Made by a program: the position numbers and the translations under genes. The notes beneath the pieces are model-generated. The model worked only from the letters and a program-made list of their open reading frames with translations, was not told the DNA's origin and ran no database searches. A DNA stretch of 64,000 nt from Acidovorax soli (GTDB lineage Bacteria; Pseudomonadota; Gammaproteobacteria; Burkholderiales; Burkholderiaceae_C). Location of the stretch: positions 1 through 64,000 of the forward strand of contig NZ_FNQJ01000002.1 in the NCBI RefSeq assembly GCF_900107605.1, read 5' to 3'. This document shows positions 1 through 8,280 of this stretch, piece by piece (positions within the stretch are counted from its first letter, which is position 1; each line of letters opens with the position of its first letter).

Positions 1-20
1 TGCAGCAGGATCGACAAAAT

Positions 21-51
21 AAAAAGGGAACGTGAAACACGTTCCCTTTTT
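21..51. terminator. bidirectional hairpin terminator
   Basis: A 14-bp perfect stem (AAAAAGGGAACGTG, 21-34) with a 3-nt loop pairs with 38-51 and is flanked by A and T runs, the form of an intrinsic terminator usable in both directions. It probably ends a gene lying left of the window. Confidence 0.8.
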
Positions 52-162
52 ACTGCCAATCAGATCAAGCCAAGCTTAACTGACTGGCATTGGCCTTCGG
101 GCGGTTTTTTGTTGGGCAAAGCCCAAGCGCGCGCAGCGCGCCTTTGCGGGCACCCTGCTGAA

Positions 163-210
163 TCGGGGACAGACCGGGGTCGGCTCCAGCCGAAGCCGCT
201 CTGTCCCCGA
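163..210. repeat. inverted repeat TCGGGGACAG / CTGTCCCCGA
   Basis: A perfect 10-bp inverted repeat (163-172 and 201-210) encloses a G/C-rich 28-nt loop. It resembles the REP-like palindromes common between genes in proteobacteria. No transposase gene is next to it. Confidence 0.55.
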
Positions 211-266
211 CACTTCAAAAGATGAGTGGGCCAAGCCCAAGCGGCCCCGCCAGCAGCGGGCTGCGG

Positions 267-596
267 TCAGCGCTGCAGGGGCGCCGCAGGCGGGTCGGGC
301 AGCAGGCAGGCCTCGGCCACCTGCAGGTTGTTGTCGCGCGCGAAATTGATGACGAAATCCCAGGCCATGGGCTCGTGGTCGCGCAGGTCACTGTTCACCA
401 CCACGCATTTCACCCCGTTGAGCGTGGTGGGAATGCACCAGGGCGAGTAGCTCAGATGGCTGCCGGGCTTGGCTCCGCCCGGGCGAAAGCCGCTCATCAC
501 CCCGGCCAGCCGCTCGGCCCAGTCGCTGGGACGAAAGGTTTTTCCTTCGTGGGTGATGCCCTGGATGAAGACTTCTTTGGAGGAGGGGGAAACCAT
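267..596 (-). CDS. DUF3579 family protein
   Basis: A 109-residue soluble protein of unknown function. The opening MVSPSSKEVFIQGITHEG followed by FRPSDWAERLAG is characteristic of the DUF3579 family, found mainly in betaproteobacteria; the length is normal. There is no signal peptide or membrane segment. The ATG at 596 is the only sensible start, although no strong ribosome binding site precedes it. A 14-bp palindrome lies 70 nt upstream. No biochemical role is known to me. Confidence 0.8.
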   Translation of the reverse strand: MVSPSSKEVFIQGITHEGKTFRPSDWAERLAGVMSGFRPGGAKPGSHLSYSPWCIPTTLNGVKCVVVNSDLRDHEPMAWDFVINFARDNNLQVAEACLLPDPPAAPLQR

Positions 597-665
597 CGGG
601 GGTCTGAGTGGTAGAAGGCGATTACCGCAGGATCACTGCTTGCTGCGCCGTGCCTTGGATTCTAA

Positions 666-679
666 CTCTTATATAAGAG
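666..679. promoter_or_regulatory. palindrome CTCTTATATAAGAG, possible operator
   Basis: A perfect 14-bp A/T-rich palindrome sits in an otherwise GC-rich spacer, about 70 nt upstream of the DUF3579 start. Its form suits a GntR- or MarR-type dimer site. The cognate regulator is not identifiable here. Confidence 0.4.
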
Positions 680-805
680 CTGACCTGCATCCTGTCCCGC
701 CGATGCATGGGTGCGGCGTTTGATTACCCGGATAGCCGCCACGGCCATCACTCCCCCACACAACCGACCCCAGCATTCACCCGGGTGCGCCCGGGGCGCC
801 GGCGC

Positions 806-2080
806 TCAGAACCGCGGCGTTTTGCCGGTGAACGACGGGTCGTACTTGCGCATCTGCGTCAGATCGTCGCGATTGCGCACACCGCAAGTTTTGTACTGCT
901 CGTGCAAGGTAGCCAGTACGTCGTAGTCCAGTTCCACGCCCAGGCCGGGGGTGGTGGGCACCGCTACCGAACCCTTGTCAAAGCGGATGCGGCCGCCCTT
1001 CACCACTTCCTCTTCCTGCCAGGGATAGTGGGTATCGCAGGCGTAAGTCAGGTTGGGCACGCTGGCGGCCACATGGGTCATGGCCATCAGGCTGATGCCC
1101 AGGTGCGAGTTGGAATGCATCGACATGCCAAAGCCCCACAGCCGGCACATGCGCGCGAGTGTCTGGGTGATGCGCAGACCACCCCAGTAATGATGGTCGG
1201 ACAGCAGCACTTGGATGGAGCCCATCTCGCAGCCCTTGCGGAAGTCCTCCATTGTGGTGATGACCATGTTGGTGGCCAGCGGCAGCTCGGTGTGTTTGGC
1301 CAGCTCGGCCATACCGGCCAGACCTGGCGTGGGGTCTTCGTAGTACTCCAGGATCTCGTCCAGCGCGGGTGCGGCAGCGATGCTGGCAGTCAGCGACCAG
1401 TTGGCGTTGGGATCCAGCCGCAGCGGCAGGCCGGGGAAGGCCTTGGCCAGTGCCTGCATGCAGGCTACCTCATGGGCAGGCTCGAACACACCTCCCTTGA
1501 GCTTGATGCTCTGGAAGCCGTAGAGGTCGATCATGCGCTGCGCTTGCGCCACAATCTGCGCGGGGCTGACGCCCTCGCCCCAGACGTCGGGTGCGTAGGG
1601 CTTGTCGATGTGCTCGGCGTATTTGAAGAACAGGTAGGCACTGTAGGGAACGGCGTCGCGCACCTTGCCACCCAACAGGTCCACCATCGGCGCACCAGTG
1701 ATCTGGCCCTGCAGGTCGAGCATGCCGGTCTCCAGCGCACTAATCACCTTGGGCACGTTCTTGATGGCGTGGGAGCCGGGTGCCAGCTCGAACTCCACCG
1801 CGCCGGACACGGCCGTGATGGTGGCGCGCACGCGTTCTTCCATCACGTTGAGCGCGAAAGGCGACAGGCCGATCAACAGCGGCCTGGCCTGCTCCAGGAT
1901 CTTGAGCATGGGCTCGTCGCCATAGGTCTCGGAAATGCCGACCCGGCCGTCACTGGTTTCGATCTCGACGATGGAGCGCAGCGCCCAGGGTTCATGAATG
2001 CCGGCGGCGTTGAGCAGCGGGCCGTCGCGGAACGCGATGGGCGTGACCCGGACGTGGGTGATGGTGATGTCGCGTGCCAT
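806..2080 (-). CDS. gudD: glucarate dehydratase (enolase superfamily)
   Basis: Predicted to dehydrate D-glucarate to 5-keto-4-deoxy-D-glucarate in the cytoplasm. The 424-residue protein has the family opening (VRVTPIAFRDGPLLNAAGIH) and the superfamily catalytic set: KLK near residues 193-195, the metal ligands in LDPNANW (Asp about 223), YYEDP (Glu about 248) and SDHH (Asp about 295), and the general base His in SMHSNSH (about 322). I chose the ATG at 2080, preceded by GAAAG, over an in-frame ATG 24 codons upstream whose extra residues do not look like the family. It lies 145 bp downstream of the Bug receptor on the same strand, probably as one operon. Activity on galactarate or idarate is also possible. 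Confidence 0.85.
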   Translation of the reverse strand: MARDITITHVRVTPIAFRDGPLLNAAGIHEPWALRSIVEIETSDGRVGISETYGDEPMLKILEQARPLLIGLSPFALNVMEERVRATITAVSGAVEFELAPGSHAIKNVPKVISALETGMLDLQGQITGAPMVDLLGGKVRDAVPYSAYLFFKYAEHIDKPYAPDVWGEGVSPAQIVAQAQRMIDLYGFQSIKLKGGVFEPAHEVACMQALAKAFPGLPLRLDPNANWSLTASIAAAPALDEILEYYEDPTPGLAGMAELAKHTELPLATNMVITTMEDFRKGCEMGSIQVLLSDHHYWGGLRITQTLARMCRLWGFGMSMHSNSHLGISLMAMTHVAASVPNLTYACDTHYPWQEEEVVKGGRIRFDKGSVAVPTTPGLGVELDYDVLATLHEQYKTCGVRNRDDLTQMRKYDPSFTGKTPRF

Positions 2081-2225
2081 GACGAGTGTTCTTTCAAGTA
2101 GTCGGTATGTTTCGATCAGAAGGCCGTGGAACGAGCCACGCCAGGCACCCATGGAACCGGCCAGGTGCTCCCTCTTGAGAGGATTGGCGTAGCGGAACGC
2201 AGTCCACGCAGCTTGGGGTGACCCA

Positions 2226-3212
2226 TTAATCTGCAGTTGCGCCGGTCTTTTTGACCAATTCGCCCAGGCGGGCGACGTCCTTCTGCGTAATGGCCGCCAG
2301 CTCGGCGGGAGTGCTGCCCACCACCTGCATGCCGAACTGGAGCTCCAGCTTGTTCCTCAACTCAGGGGTGTTCAGCGCCTTGACGATTTCGGTGTTGAGC
2401 CGGTTCACGAATTCCTTGGGCGTACCCCTGGGGGCGTACACCGCCTGCCAAGACACCAGATCCAGGCCGGGGAATCCAGCTTCGGCGGTAGTGGGCACGT
2501 CGGGTGCCAGCGGCGAGCGGGTCTTGGTGGTGACAGCCAGGAACTTCAGTTTGCCGGCCTTCACCAGCGGCATGCCGGCGGTGAGCTGGTCGAATAGGAA
2601 GGGCACATTGCCGCCGGCCACGTCCTGCAAAGCCTGCGGGCTGCCCTTGTAAGCGATGTGCTGCATCGGCACCTTGATCAGCTCGGACATCTGCGCGCCG
2701 GTCAGGTGGGTGGACGTGCCGGCACCGGACGAGGCGTAGGAGGCTTTTTCGGGGTTCTTCTTGATCCACGCGACCAGTTCCTGCACCGAGTTCACACCCA
2801 AAGCACTGTTCACCATCAGCACGTTGGGAACGTAGGCGATCAAGGTGATGGGCTCGAAGTCCTTAACCGGGTCATAGGGTAGTTTTTTGTAAAGCCCGGC
2901 GTTGATGGCATGGGTGCTGATGGTGCCGCCGACGAGGGTGTAACCGTCGGCCGGTGCGCGAGCCACGGCCTGCACACCGATCACGCCGCCTGCGCCGGGG
3001 CGGTTGTCCACCACCACCGACTGTCTCAGCGCCTGCGACAGTTCTTGACCCACGGCGCGGGCCACCACATCGGTGGAGCCGCCAGCGGCGAAGGGCACCA
3101 CCCAGGTGATGGGTTTAGCGGTAGGCCAGTCGGCCGCGTGGGCGCTGATGGAACTCAGGCTGACGGCGCAGCAGGCAGCGAGCAGGGCAAGGCGGCGATT
3201 CGAACAGCGCAT
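2226..3212 (-). CDS. Bug/TctC-type periplasmic solute receptor
   Basis: A 328-residue extracytoplasmic receptor of the tripartite tricarboxylate transporter family. Residues 1-27 form a Sec signal peptide ending AHA. The mature part starts WPTAKPITWVVPFAAGG and has the family motifs VDNRPGAGG and the DGYTL loop. Such receptors are very numerous in Comamonadaceae, often without a partner membrane component; none is adjacent here. Its position ahead of gudD suggests a sugar acid such as glucarate as ligand, which is an inference. It is probably controlled by the divergent GntR protein. Confidence 0.85.
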   Translation of the reverse strand: MRCSNRRLALLAACCAVSLSSISAHAADWPTAKPITWVVPFAAGGSTDVVARAVGQELSQALRQSVVVDNRPGAGGVIGVQAVARAPADGYTLVGGTISTHAINAGLYKKLPYDPVKDFEPITLIAYVPNVLMVNSALGVNSVQELVAWIKKNPEKASYASSGAGTSTHLTGAQMSELIKVPMQHIAYKGSPQALQDVAGGNVPFLFDQLTAGMPLVKAGKLKFLAVTTKTRSPLAPDVPTTAEAGFPGLDLVSWQAVYAPRGTPKEFVNRLNTEIVKALNTPELRNKLELQFGMQVVGSTPAELAAITQKDVARLGELVKKTGATAD

Positions 3213-3254
3213 GGGTTGTCTCCATTTTCAGATGATTGATATTGGTACATTAAA

Positions 3255-3272
3255 GCACTAATGTATTAGTGC
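3255..3272. promoter_or_regulatory. GntR-type operator palindrome
   Basis: GCACTAAT-GT-ATTAGTGC is a perfect 8-bp inverted repeat with a 2-bp spacer. It lies in the 105-bp gap between the divergent Bug receptor and GntR genes, where an autoregulating GntR repressor would bind and control both directions. Confidence 0.65.
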
Positions 3273-3317
3273 GTCAATTAAATCAAACCATAGAATCCAG
3301 TGACCGCAGGCCCACTG

Positions 3318-3998
3318 ATGAAAACACCCCACAAGCTCGACCGCACCCGCCAGGCCGCCCCGCAAGTCTTCGAATGGCTGCGCGAGTCCATACTCTCGCT
3401 GGAGCTTGCGCCGGGAACGCCGCTGTCGCGCGCCGAGCTGGCCGAACGGTTCGATCTGAGCCAGACTCCCGTTCGTGACGCCCTGCTGCAGCTGAGCCAG
3501 GAGGGCCTGGTGGACATCTTCCCGCAGCACGCCACGCTGGTGAGCCGTATCGACATAGTCTCAGCCACGCAGGCGCACTTTTTGCGCTGCGCCATCGAGC
3601 TGGAAGTGGCACGCACCCTGGCGCTGGTCGACGATGCAGTGCTGCGTGCCAAACTGACGGCCCAGGTGGACCTGCAGGCCGCGCTGGCCATCGCCGACAC
3701 CGAGGAGTTCATCGCCTCCGACCAGGCTTTCCACCGCATGATGTACGAAGCCGCCGGTGTGCCCGACCTGTACGAGTTGGTGCGTCGGCGCAGCGGCCAC
3801 CTCGACCGGCTGCGCCGCCTGGACCTGCCTTCACCCGGCAAGGCCGAGCGGGTGGTACGCGAGCACCGCGCCATAGTGGCCGCTCTGGCCGCGCAAGACC
3901 CCGGCGCTGCCCAGTCAGCGCTGCGCACGCACCTCTCGGGCACCTTGGGCCGCATTGCGGACATCCGGGCCCGGCACCCGGACTATGTGACCGCGTAA
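3318..3998 (+). CDS. GntR family regulator, FadR (FCD) subgroup
   Basis: A 226-residue transcription factor. Residues about 12-75 are a winged helix with the GntR signature (LAPGTPLSRAELAERF, then TPVRDALLQLSQEGLV). Residues about 85-215 are the all-helical FCD ligand domain, with the DQAFHRMMYEAAG metal/ligand helix. The ATG at 3318 is preferred to a GTG at 3300. It is divergent from the Bug-gudD unit across the palindrome at 3255-3272 and most likely represses that unit until a sugar acid binds. The ligand is inferred from context. Confidence 0.85.
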   Translation: MKTPHKLDRTRQAAPQVFEWLRESILSLELAPGTPLSRAELAERFDLSQTPVRDALLQLSQEGLVDIFPQHATLVSRIDIVSATQAHFLRCAIELEVARTLALVDDAVLRAKLTAQVDLQAALAIADTEEFIASDQAFHRMMYEAAGVPDLYELVRRRSGHLDRLRRLDLPSPGKAERVVREHRAIVAALAAQDPGAAQSALRTHLSGTLGRIADIRARHPDYVTA

Positions 3999-4232
3999 CG
4001 ACCGGAGGTAAGCGGGTATGACAGCCTGCACAGCCGCTCCAGGTGCTGCAGATAGGTAGGGTTGCTGCTGCGTGTCGTGGCGGCCGTCGTAAACACTGCT
4101 CAACGTCCACGTGATCACAGTGATGCGCAATCGTCATCTCCTGGCGCCAGCGCTCGCCCTAGAATCGTGCTTCGCTTTTTCGGGTGCGGCCACCACGGCC
4201 GCCCCTTCACCCTGTCGCCTGGAGTCCACCGC

Positions 4233-5429
4233 ATGACCGCTTTCATTGAGGCCGCCTCGCCCCACGTGATGAACACCTATGGCCGCGTGCCGATTGCGCT
4301 ATCGCACGGGCAAGGCTGCCGCGTGTGGGACGTGAACGGCAAGGAGTACCTCGATGCCCTCGGCGGCATCGCGGTGAACACGCTGGGCCACAACCACGCC
4401 AAGCTGGTGCCCGCGCTGCAGGACCAGATCGGCAAGATCATCCACTCGTCCAACTACTACCATGTGCCCGGCCAGGAGCAGCTGGCCGCCAGGCTGGTGG
4501 AGCGCTCGGGCATGGCCAACGTGTTCTTCTGCAACTCGGGACTGGAGGCCAACGAGGCCGCCATCAAGATTGCGCGCAAATACGGCGTGGACAAAGGCAT
4601 CGCCAAGCCCGAGATCGTGGTGTATGAAAAGGCCTTCCACGGCCGCTCGATCGCCACCATGTCGGCCACCGGCAATCCCAAGATCTACAGCGGCTTTGGC
4701 CCGCTGGTCGAAGGCTTTGTGCGCGTGCCCGTGAACGACATCGACGCCATCAAGAAGGCCACCGAAGGCAACCCCAACGTGGTGGCCGTGTTCTTCGAGA
4801 CCATCCAGGGCGAAGGCGGCATCAACCCCATGCGCATTGAATACCTGCAGCAATTGCGCAAGCTGTGCGACGAGCGCGACTGGCTGATGATGATCGATGA
4901 GGTGCAGTGCGGCATGGGCCGCACCGGCAAGTGGTTTGCTCACCAGTGGGCCGGCATCGTGCCCGATGTGATGCCGCTGGCCAAGGGCCTGGGCTCGGGC
5001 GTGCCGATTGGCGCCGTGGTGGCAGGCCCCAAGGCCGCCAACGTGCTGCAGCCCGGCAACCACGGCACCACGTTTGGCGGCAACCCGCTGGCCATGCGTG
5101 CGGGCAATGAAACCATCCGCATCATGGAAGAAGACGGCCTGCTGCACAACGCCACCACGGTGGGCCTGCACCTCAAGACTGCGCTGCAGCACGCGCTGGG
5201 CAGCCTGCCCGGCGTGAAAGAAGTGCGCGGCCAGGGCCTGATGCTGGGCGTGGAACTGGCCCAACCCTGCGGCGTTCTGGTAGGCCAGGCGGCCGATGCC
5301 GGCCTGCTGATCAGCGTCACGGCCGACAGCGTGATCCGCCTGGTGCCGCCACTGATTCTCACCATCGCCGAGGCAGACGAGATCGTCGCCAAGCTCACCC
5401 CCCTGGTCAAAGCCCTGCTGGCGCAATGA
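4233..5429 (+). CDS. argD: acetylornithine aminotransferase
   Basis: A PLP-dependent class III aminotransferase of 398 residues that converts N-acetylglutamate semialdehyde to N-acetylornithine in arginine synthesis. Visible motifs include the cofactor region CNSGLEANEAAIKIAR, the MIDEVQCGMGRTG block with the PLP-binding Asp, and the Schiff-base Lys in PLAKGLGSGVPIGAV. The ATG at 4233, with GGAG 8 nt upstream, gives the normal family N-terminus; in-frame sequence upstream of it is not conserved-looking. argF follows after 22 bp, so the two are probably cotranscribed. Succinyldiaminopimelate transamination may be a side activity. Confidence 0.92.
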   Translation: MTAFIEAASPHVMNTYGRVPIALSHGQGCRVWDVNGKEYLDALGGIAVNTLGHNHAKLVPALQDQIGKIIHSSNYYHVPGQEQLAARLVERSGMANVFFCNSGLEANEAAIKIARKYGVDKGIAKPEIVVYEKAFHGRSIATMSATGNPKIYSGFGPLVEGFVRVPVNDIDAIKKATEGNPNVVAVFFETIQGEGGINPMRIEYLQQLRKLCDERDWLMMIDEVQCGMGRTGKWFAHQWAGIVPDVMPLAKGLGSGVPIGAVVAGPKAANVLQPGNHGTTFGGNPLAMRAGNETIRIMEEDGLLHNATTVGLHLKTALQHALGSLPGVKEVRGQGLMLGVELAQPCGVLVGQAADAGLLISVTADSVIRLVPPLILTIAEADEIVAKLTPLVKALLAQ

Positions 5430-5451
5430 GCCAGCCCGCAACGAGAGCGCC

Positions 5452-6372
5452 ATGAAACATTACCTGCAGTTCAACGACCTCAGCGCCGACGAATACACCT
5501 ACCTGTTCGAGCGCGCCGCGCTCATCAAGAAGAAGTTCAAGGCCTACGAAAAGCACCACCCGCTGGCCGACCGCACGCTGGCCATGATCTTCGAGAAGGC
5601 CAGCACGCGCACGCGCGTGAGCTTCGAGGCCGGCATGTACCAGCTGGGAGGCTCCGTGGTGCACCTGACCACGGGCGACAGCCAGCTCGGCCGCGCCGAG
5701 CCGATCGAAGACAGTGCCAAGGTCATCAGCCGCATGGTGGACCTGGTGATGATCCGCACCTTCGAGCAGACAAAGATCGAGCGCTTTGCGGCCGACTCGC
5801 GTGTACCCGTCATCAACGGCCTGACCAACGAGTACCACCCCTGCCAGATCCTGGCGGACATCTTCACCTTCATCGAGCACCGCGGCTCCATCCAGGGCAA
5901 GACCGTGGCCTGGGTGGGCGACGGCAACAACATGGCCAACACCTGGCTGCAGGCCGCCGCGCTGCTGGGCTTCAAGGTGCATGTGAGCACCCCCCGTGGC
6001 TACGAGGTTGATGAGAAATTGGCCGCTGGTGCAGGTGGAATAAGCGCCAGCAGCTATCAGTTTTTCAGCAACCCGCTCGAAGCCTGCCGGGGCGCCGATC
6101 TGGTCACCACCGACGTGTGGACCAGCATGGGCTACGAAGCCGAGAACGAAGAACGCAAAAAAGCCTTTGCCGACTGGTGCGTGGATGCCGAGATGATGGC
6201 GGCCGCCAGGCCCGACGCCCTGTTCATGCACTGCCTGCCCGCGCACCGCGGCGAAGAGGTGCAGGCCGAGGTCATCGACGGGCCGCAATCCGTCGTCTGG
6301 GACGAGGCAGAAAACAGGATGCACGTGCAGAAGGCACTCATGGAGTACCTTCTGCTCGGCCGCATTGCATGA
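5452..6372 (+). CDS. argF: ornithine carbamoyltransferase
   Basis: Transfers the carbamoyl group to ornithine, giving citrulline. The 306-residue protein has the carbamoyl-phosphate site STRTR (51-55), HPCQ (129-132), the ornithine-side VGDGNNMANTW, and HCLPAHRGEEV near the C-terminus. Residues about 189-205 (LAAGAGGISASSYQFF), in the loop between the STPRGYEVD strand and the NPLEACRGADLV helix, are encoded by a copy of the interspersed palindrome found elsewhere in the window (6017-6065). The insertion sits in a loop that varies in length in the family, so the enzyme is probably active. Confidence 0.93.
   Translation: MKHYLQFNDLSADEYTYLFERAALIKKKFKAYEKHHPLADRTLAMIFEKASTRTRVSFEAGMYQLGGSVVHLTTGDSQLGRAEPIEDSAKVISRMVDLVMIRTFEQTKIERFAADSRVPVINGLTNEYHPCQILADIFTFIEHRGSIQGKTVAWVGDGNNMANTWLQAAALLGFKVHVSTPRGYEVDEKLAAGAGGISASSYQFFSNPLEACRGADLVTTDVWTSMGYEAENEERKKAFADWCVDAEMMAAARPDALFMHCLPAHRGEEVQAEVIDGPQSVVWDEAENRMHVQKALMEYLLLGRIA
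6017..6065 (+). repeat. interspersed palindromic repeat, in frame within argF
   Basis: The order GGCCGCTGGTGC, then TAAGCGCCAGCAGCTATCAG and a T run, matches the intergenic copies at 11294-11352 and 15094-15130. It is read in frame as part of argF. Confidence 0.65.
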
Positions 6373-6385
6373 GGATGAGGGCTGC

Positions 6386-6712
6386 ATGACCCACCCCTGC
6401 CTCACCTGCGGTGCCTGCTGCGCGAGCTTTCGCGTGGATTTTTCGGTGCATGAAACGCAGGAGTTGGGCGGCGACGTTCCCGATGGTCTGGCAGTGCAGG
6501 TAACGGGCGCAACCCGCCGCATGCGCGGCACCGACCACAGCCCGCCACGCTGCGCAGCACTCACGGGCCAGGTGGGCACGCGGGCGGCCTGCGGCATCTA
6601 CGAATGGCGCCCATCGCCTTGCCGCGAATTTGCGGCGGGCAGCGAAGCCTGTGACCGGGCACGCATGCGCCAGGGGCTGCCGCCCTATCCCGCCGAAGCA
6701 ACTTGGACCTGA
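6386..6712 (+). CDS. YkgJ-like cysteine-cluster protein
   Basis: A 108-residue protein with the CxxCGACC cluster at residues 5-11 and further cysteines in PPRCAAL, ACGIYEWRPSPCREF and ACDRAR. This is the pattern of the YkgJ / Fe-S (or zinc) oxidoreductase-like family (DUF/CxxCxxCC type). ATG 6386 is chosen because GAGG lies 6-9 nt upstream; an in-frame TTG at 6365 would overlap argF. It follows argF closely and probably belongs to the arg transcript. The molecular function is unknown. Confidence 0.75.
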   Translation: MTHPCLTCGACCASFRVDFSVHETQELGGDVPDGLAVQVTGATRRMRGTDHSPPRCAALTGQVGTRAACGIYEWRPSPCREFAAGSEACDRARMRQGLPPYPAEATWT

Positions 6713-6733
6713 CGGCCCGGCGAGCTCCCGGCG

Positions 6734-7954
6734 CTACGCGGCTGGATGCACGGGCATGGCAACACCATCGACCAGTGCCTGCGGTACCGCAGGCGCTGCG
6801 CACACCCGGTTGCGCCCCTCGGCCTTGGCCCGGTAGAGCGCCTGATCGGCCAGGTCGATCAGCGCCGCCGGCTTCAGGCCTGCGTCTTGCGCGCAAGCCA
6901 CCCCGATCGACAGCGTGACCTGCATCGATTGGCCATCGGCCAGCCAACGCCGCTCGGCCACCTGCTGGCGCAGGGCCTGTGCGCGCTCCACGGCGGTTTG
7001 CAGGCCCATGCCGGGCAGCAGCAGCAAGAACTCTTCCCCGCCATAGCGGCAACAGCTGTCGCTCGGTCGCATGGACTGCAGCAGCAGGGCCGCGACCTGG
7101 CACAGCACATCATCCCCGGCAGCATGGCCATGGCGGTCGTTGATCTGCTTGAAGTGATCGAGATCGAGGAGCAACAGGGCCAGCGTGGCACCTTCGCGCG
7201 CGCAAGCGTCGATTTCGCGCGGCAGGGCCGTGTTCAGGTAGCGGCGGTTGTGCAGGCCGGTCAGGGGATCGCGATGGGCCTGCTCGGTGAGCTGCTCCTG
7301 CAAGGACTCAACGGCCTGCAACTGGCTTTGCAGCGCGGCTTCGCTTTTGCGCAGCCGGGCCCGCGTGGCGCTGAGCGCGACGGTGCGGGTATGGGCGTCG
7401 CGGGCAAACAAGACCAGGTAGATCGACAGGCACAGCATGCTCATGGCGCTGACGCGCAGCGAGGTATCGGGGGTAAAGCGCCACCCGGCCACGGCCACCA
7501 TCAGCGCCGCGCCCGCCGCCACGGCAACCAGGGCCTGCAGCAGACCCTTGAGCGCACGGAACGCGGTCAGGTTGATGCCGCCGCAAATGACCAGGGTGTA
7601 GGCGATCCAGAGCGGAAACCCGAGCGCTGCGGCCCAGAGGCCAAAACAGAAATTGTCGAGCAACAGGTTCTGGATTTCCGCCGCCAGCGGATCCTCGGCA
7701 TGGCGGGCCCGCAGATACACCACATGCGGATAGACCAGAAACTGCAGCACCATGAGCCACCATGTCCAGGCGCCATGCCCATGCTCCAGAAAATGGGCGG
7801 CAAGGACGACCGCAAAGATCAGCCAGGACGCGCTGCGATTGCGGTGGTTCATTCGAACCACCCAGTGGGTGGGCGCGGCAGGGACGGCGATCATGAAGTG
7901 GGCGACGGCAGCGGAAAAAACTCCCGAGAACGGATGCAGGAAGAACCGCACCAT
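6734..7954 (-). CDS. MASE2-GGDEF diguanylate cyclase
   Basis: A membrane-bound enzyme predicted to make cyclic di-GMP. Residues about 35-190 form several hydrophobic helices with a MASE2-like sequence (FLVYPHVVYLRARH); a coiled segment at about 195-225 leads to the GGDEF domain. The active-site motif is GGEEF at 305-309, with an intact RxxD inhibitory site (RPSD, 296-299) five residues before it, so product feedback is expected. A downstream ATG at residue 35 is an alternative start. The gene is convergent with the YkgJ-like gene. Confidence 0.85.
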   Translation of the reverse strand: MVRFFLHPFSGVFSAAVAHFMIAVPAAPTHWVVRMNHRNRSASWLIFAVVLAAHFLEHGHGAWTWWLMVLQFLVYPHVVYLRARHAEDPLAAEIQNLLLDNFCFGLWAAALGFPLWIAYTLVICGGINLTAFRALKGLLQALVAVAAGAALMVAVAGWRFTPDTSLRVSAMSMLCLSIYLVLFARDAHTRTVALSATRARLRKSEAALQSQLQAVESLQEQLTEQAHRDPLTGLHNRRYLNTALPREIDACAREGATLALLLLDLDHFKQINDRHGHAAGDDVLCQVAALLLQSMRPSDSCCRYGGEEFLLLLPGMGLQTAVERAQALRQQVAERRWLADGQSMQVTLSIGVACAQDAGLKPAALIDLADQALYRAKAEGRNRVCAAPAVPQALVDGVAMPVHPAA

Positions 7955-8041
7955 CTGTCATCGCATCACGATCACGGGCAGGAAATGTTTCCCACTGTAA
8001 CAAAACCGCCAGGCGCGGCCCATCGGTCCGCCCCGCCCCCG

Positions 8042-8278
8042 TCACCGTTTGGGATGCATCCACACCGCCTGGCGCTCCGGTTCCGGTGCCTGCGCATCGT
8101 TGGAGCGCGCGGGTGTGGCGCAGCCCCCGCAATCGCTGCAGGCTCCGCAGGACGGCGCCTTGCCCAGGCCGGGCCGCAAAGCGTCCAGACGCCTGCGCAG
8201 CGTAGCGGGCATCCAGTACCAGGCCGCATAGCCCCCGGCCAGCGCCACGATGGCGCCCACCGCAATGTCTTGCCACAT
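8042..8278 (-). CDS. small Cys-rich membrane protein after feoB
   Basis: A 78-residue protein with one hydrophobic helix (residues about 5-24, AVGAIVALAGGYAAWYW), a basic stretch, and a C-terminal cluster CGACSDCGGC at about 44-53. It starts 2 nt after the feoB stop and is surely cotranscribed. This is the arrangement of FeoB-associated Cys-rich proteins (FeoC-like or DUF6587-like in betaproteobacteria), which may assist FeoB or bind metal. The family assignment rests on position and the Cys cluster. Confidence 0.75.
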   Translation of the reverse strand: MWQDIAVGAIVALAGGYAAWYWMPATLRRRLDALRPGLGKAPSCGACSDCGGCATPARSNDAQAPEPERQAVWMHPKR

Positions 8279-8280
8279 GC

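Noticed and set aside
163-210. Remnant of an IS200/IS605-type or RAYT transposon at the inverted repeat
   Set aside because: No transposase fragment is encoded nearby; only the palindrome itself can be supported.
707-2101. Long plus-strand frame opposite gudD
   Set aside because: It is the shadow of a GC-rich coding region; the minus strand has a complete enolase-superfamily active site.
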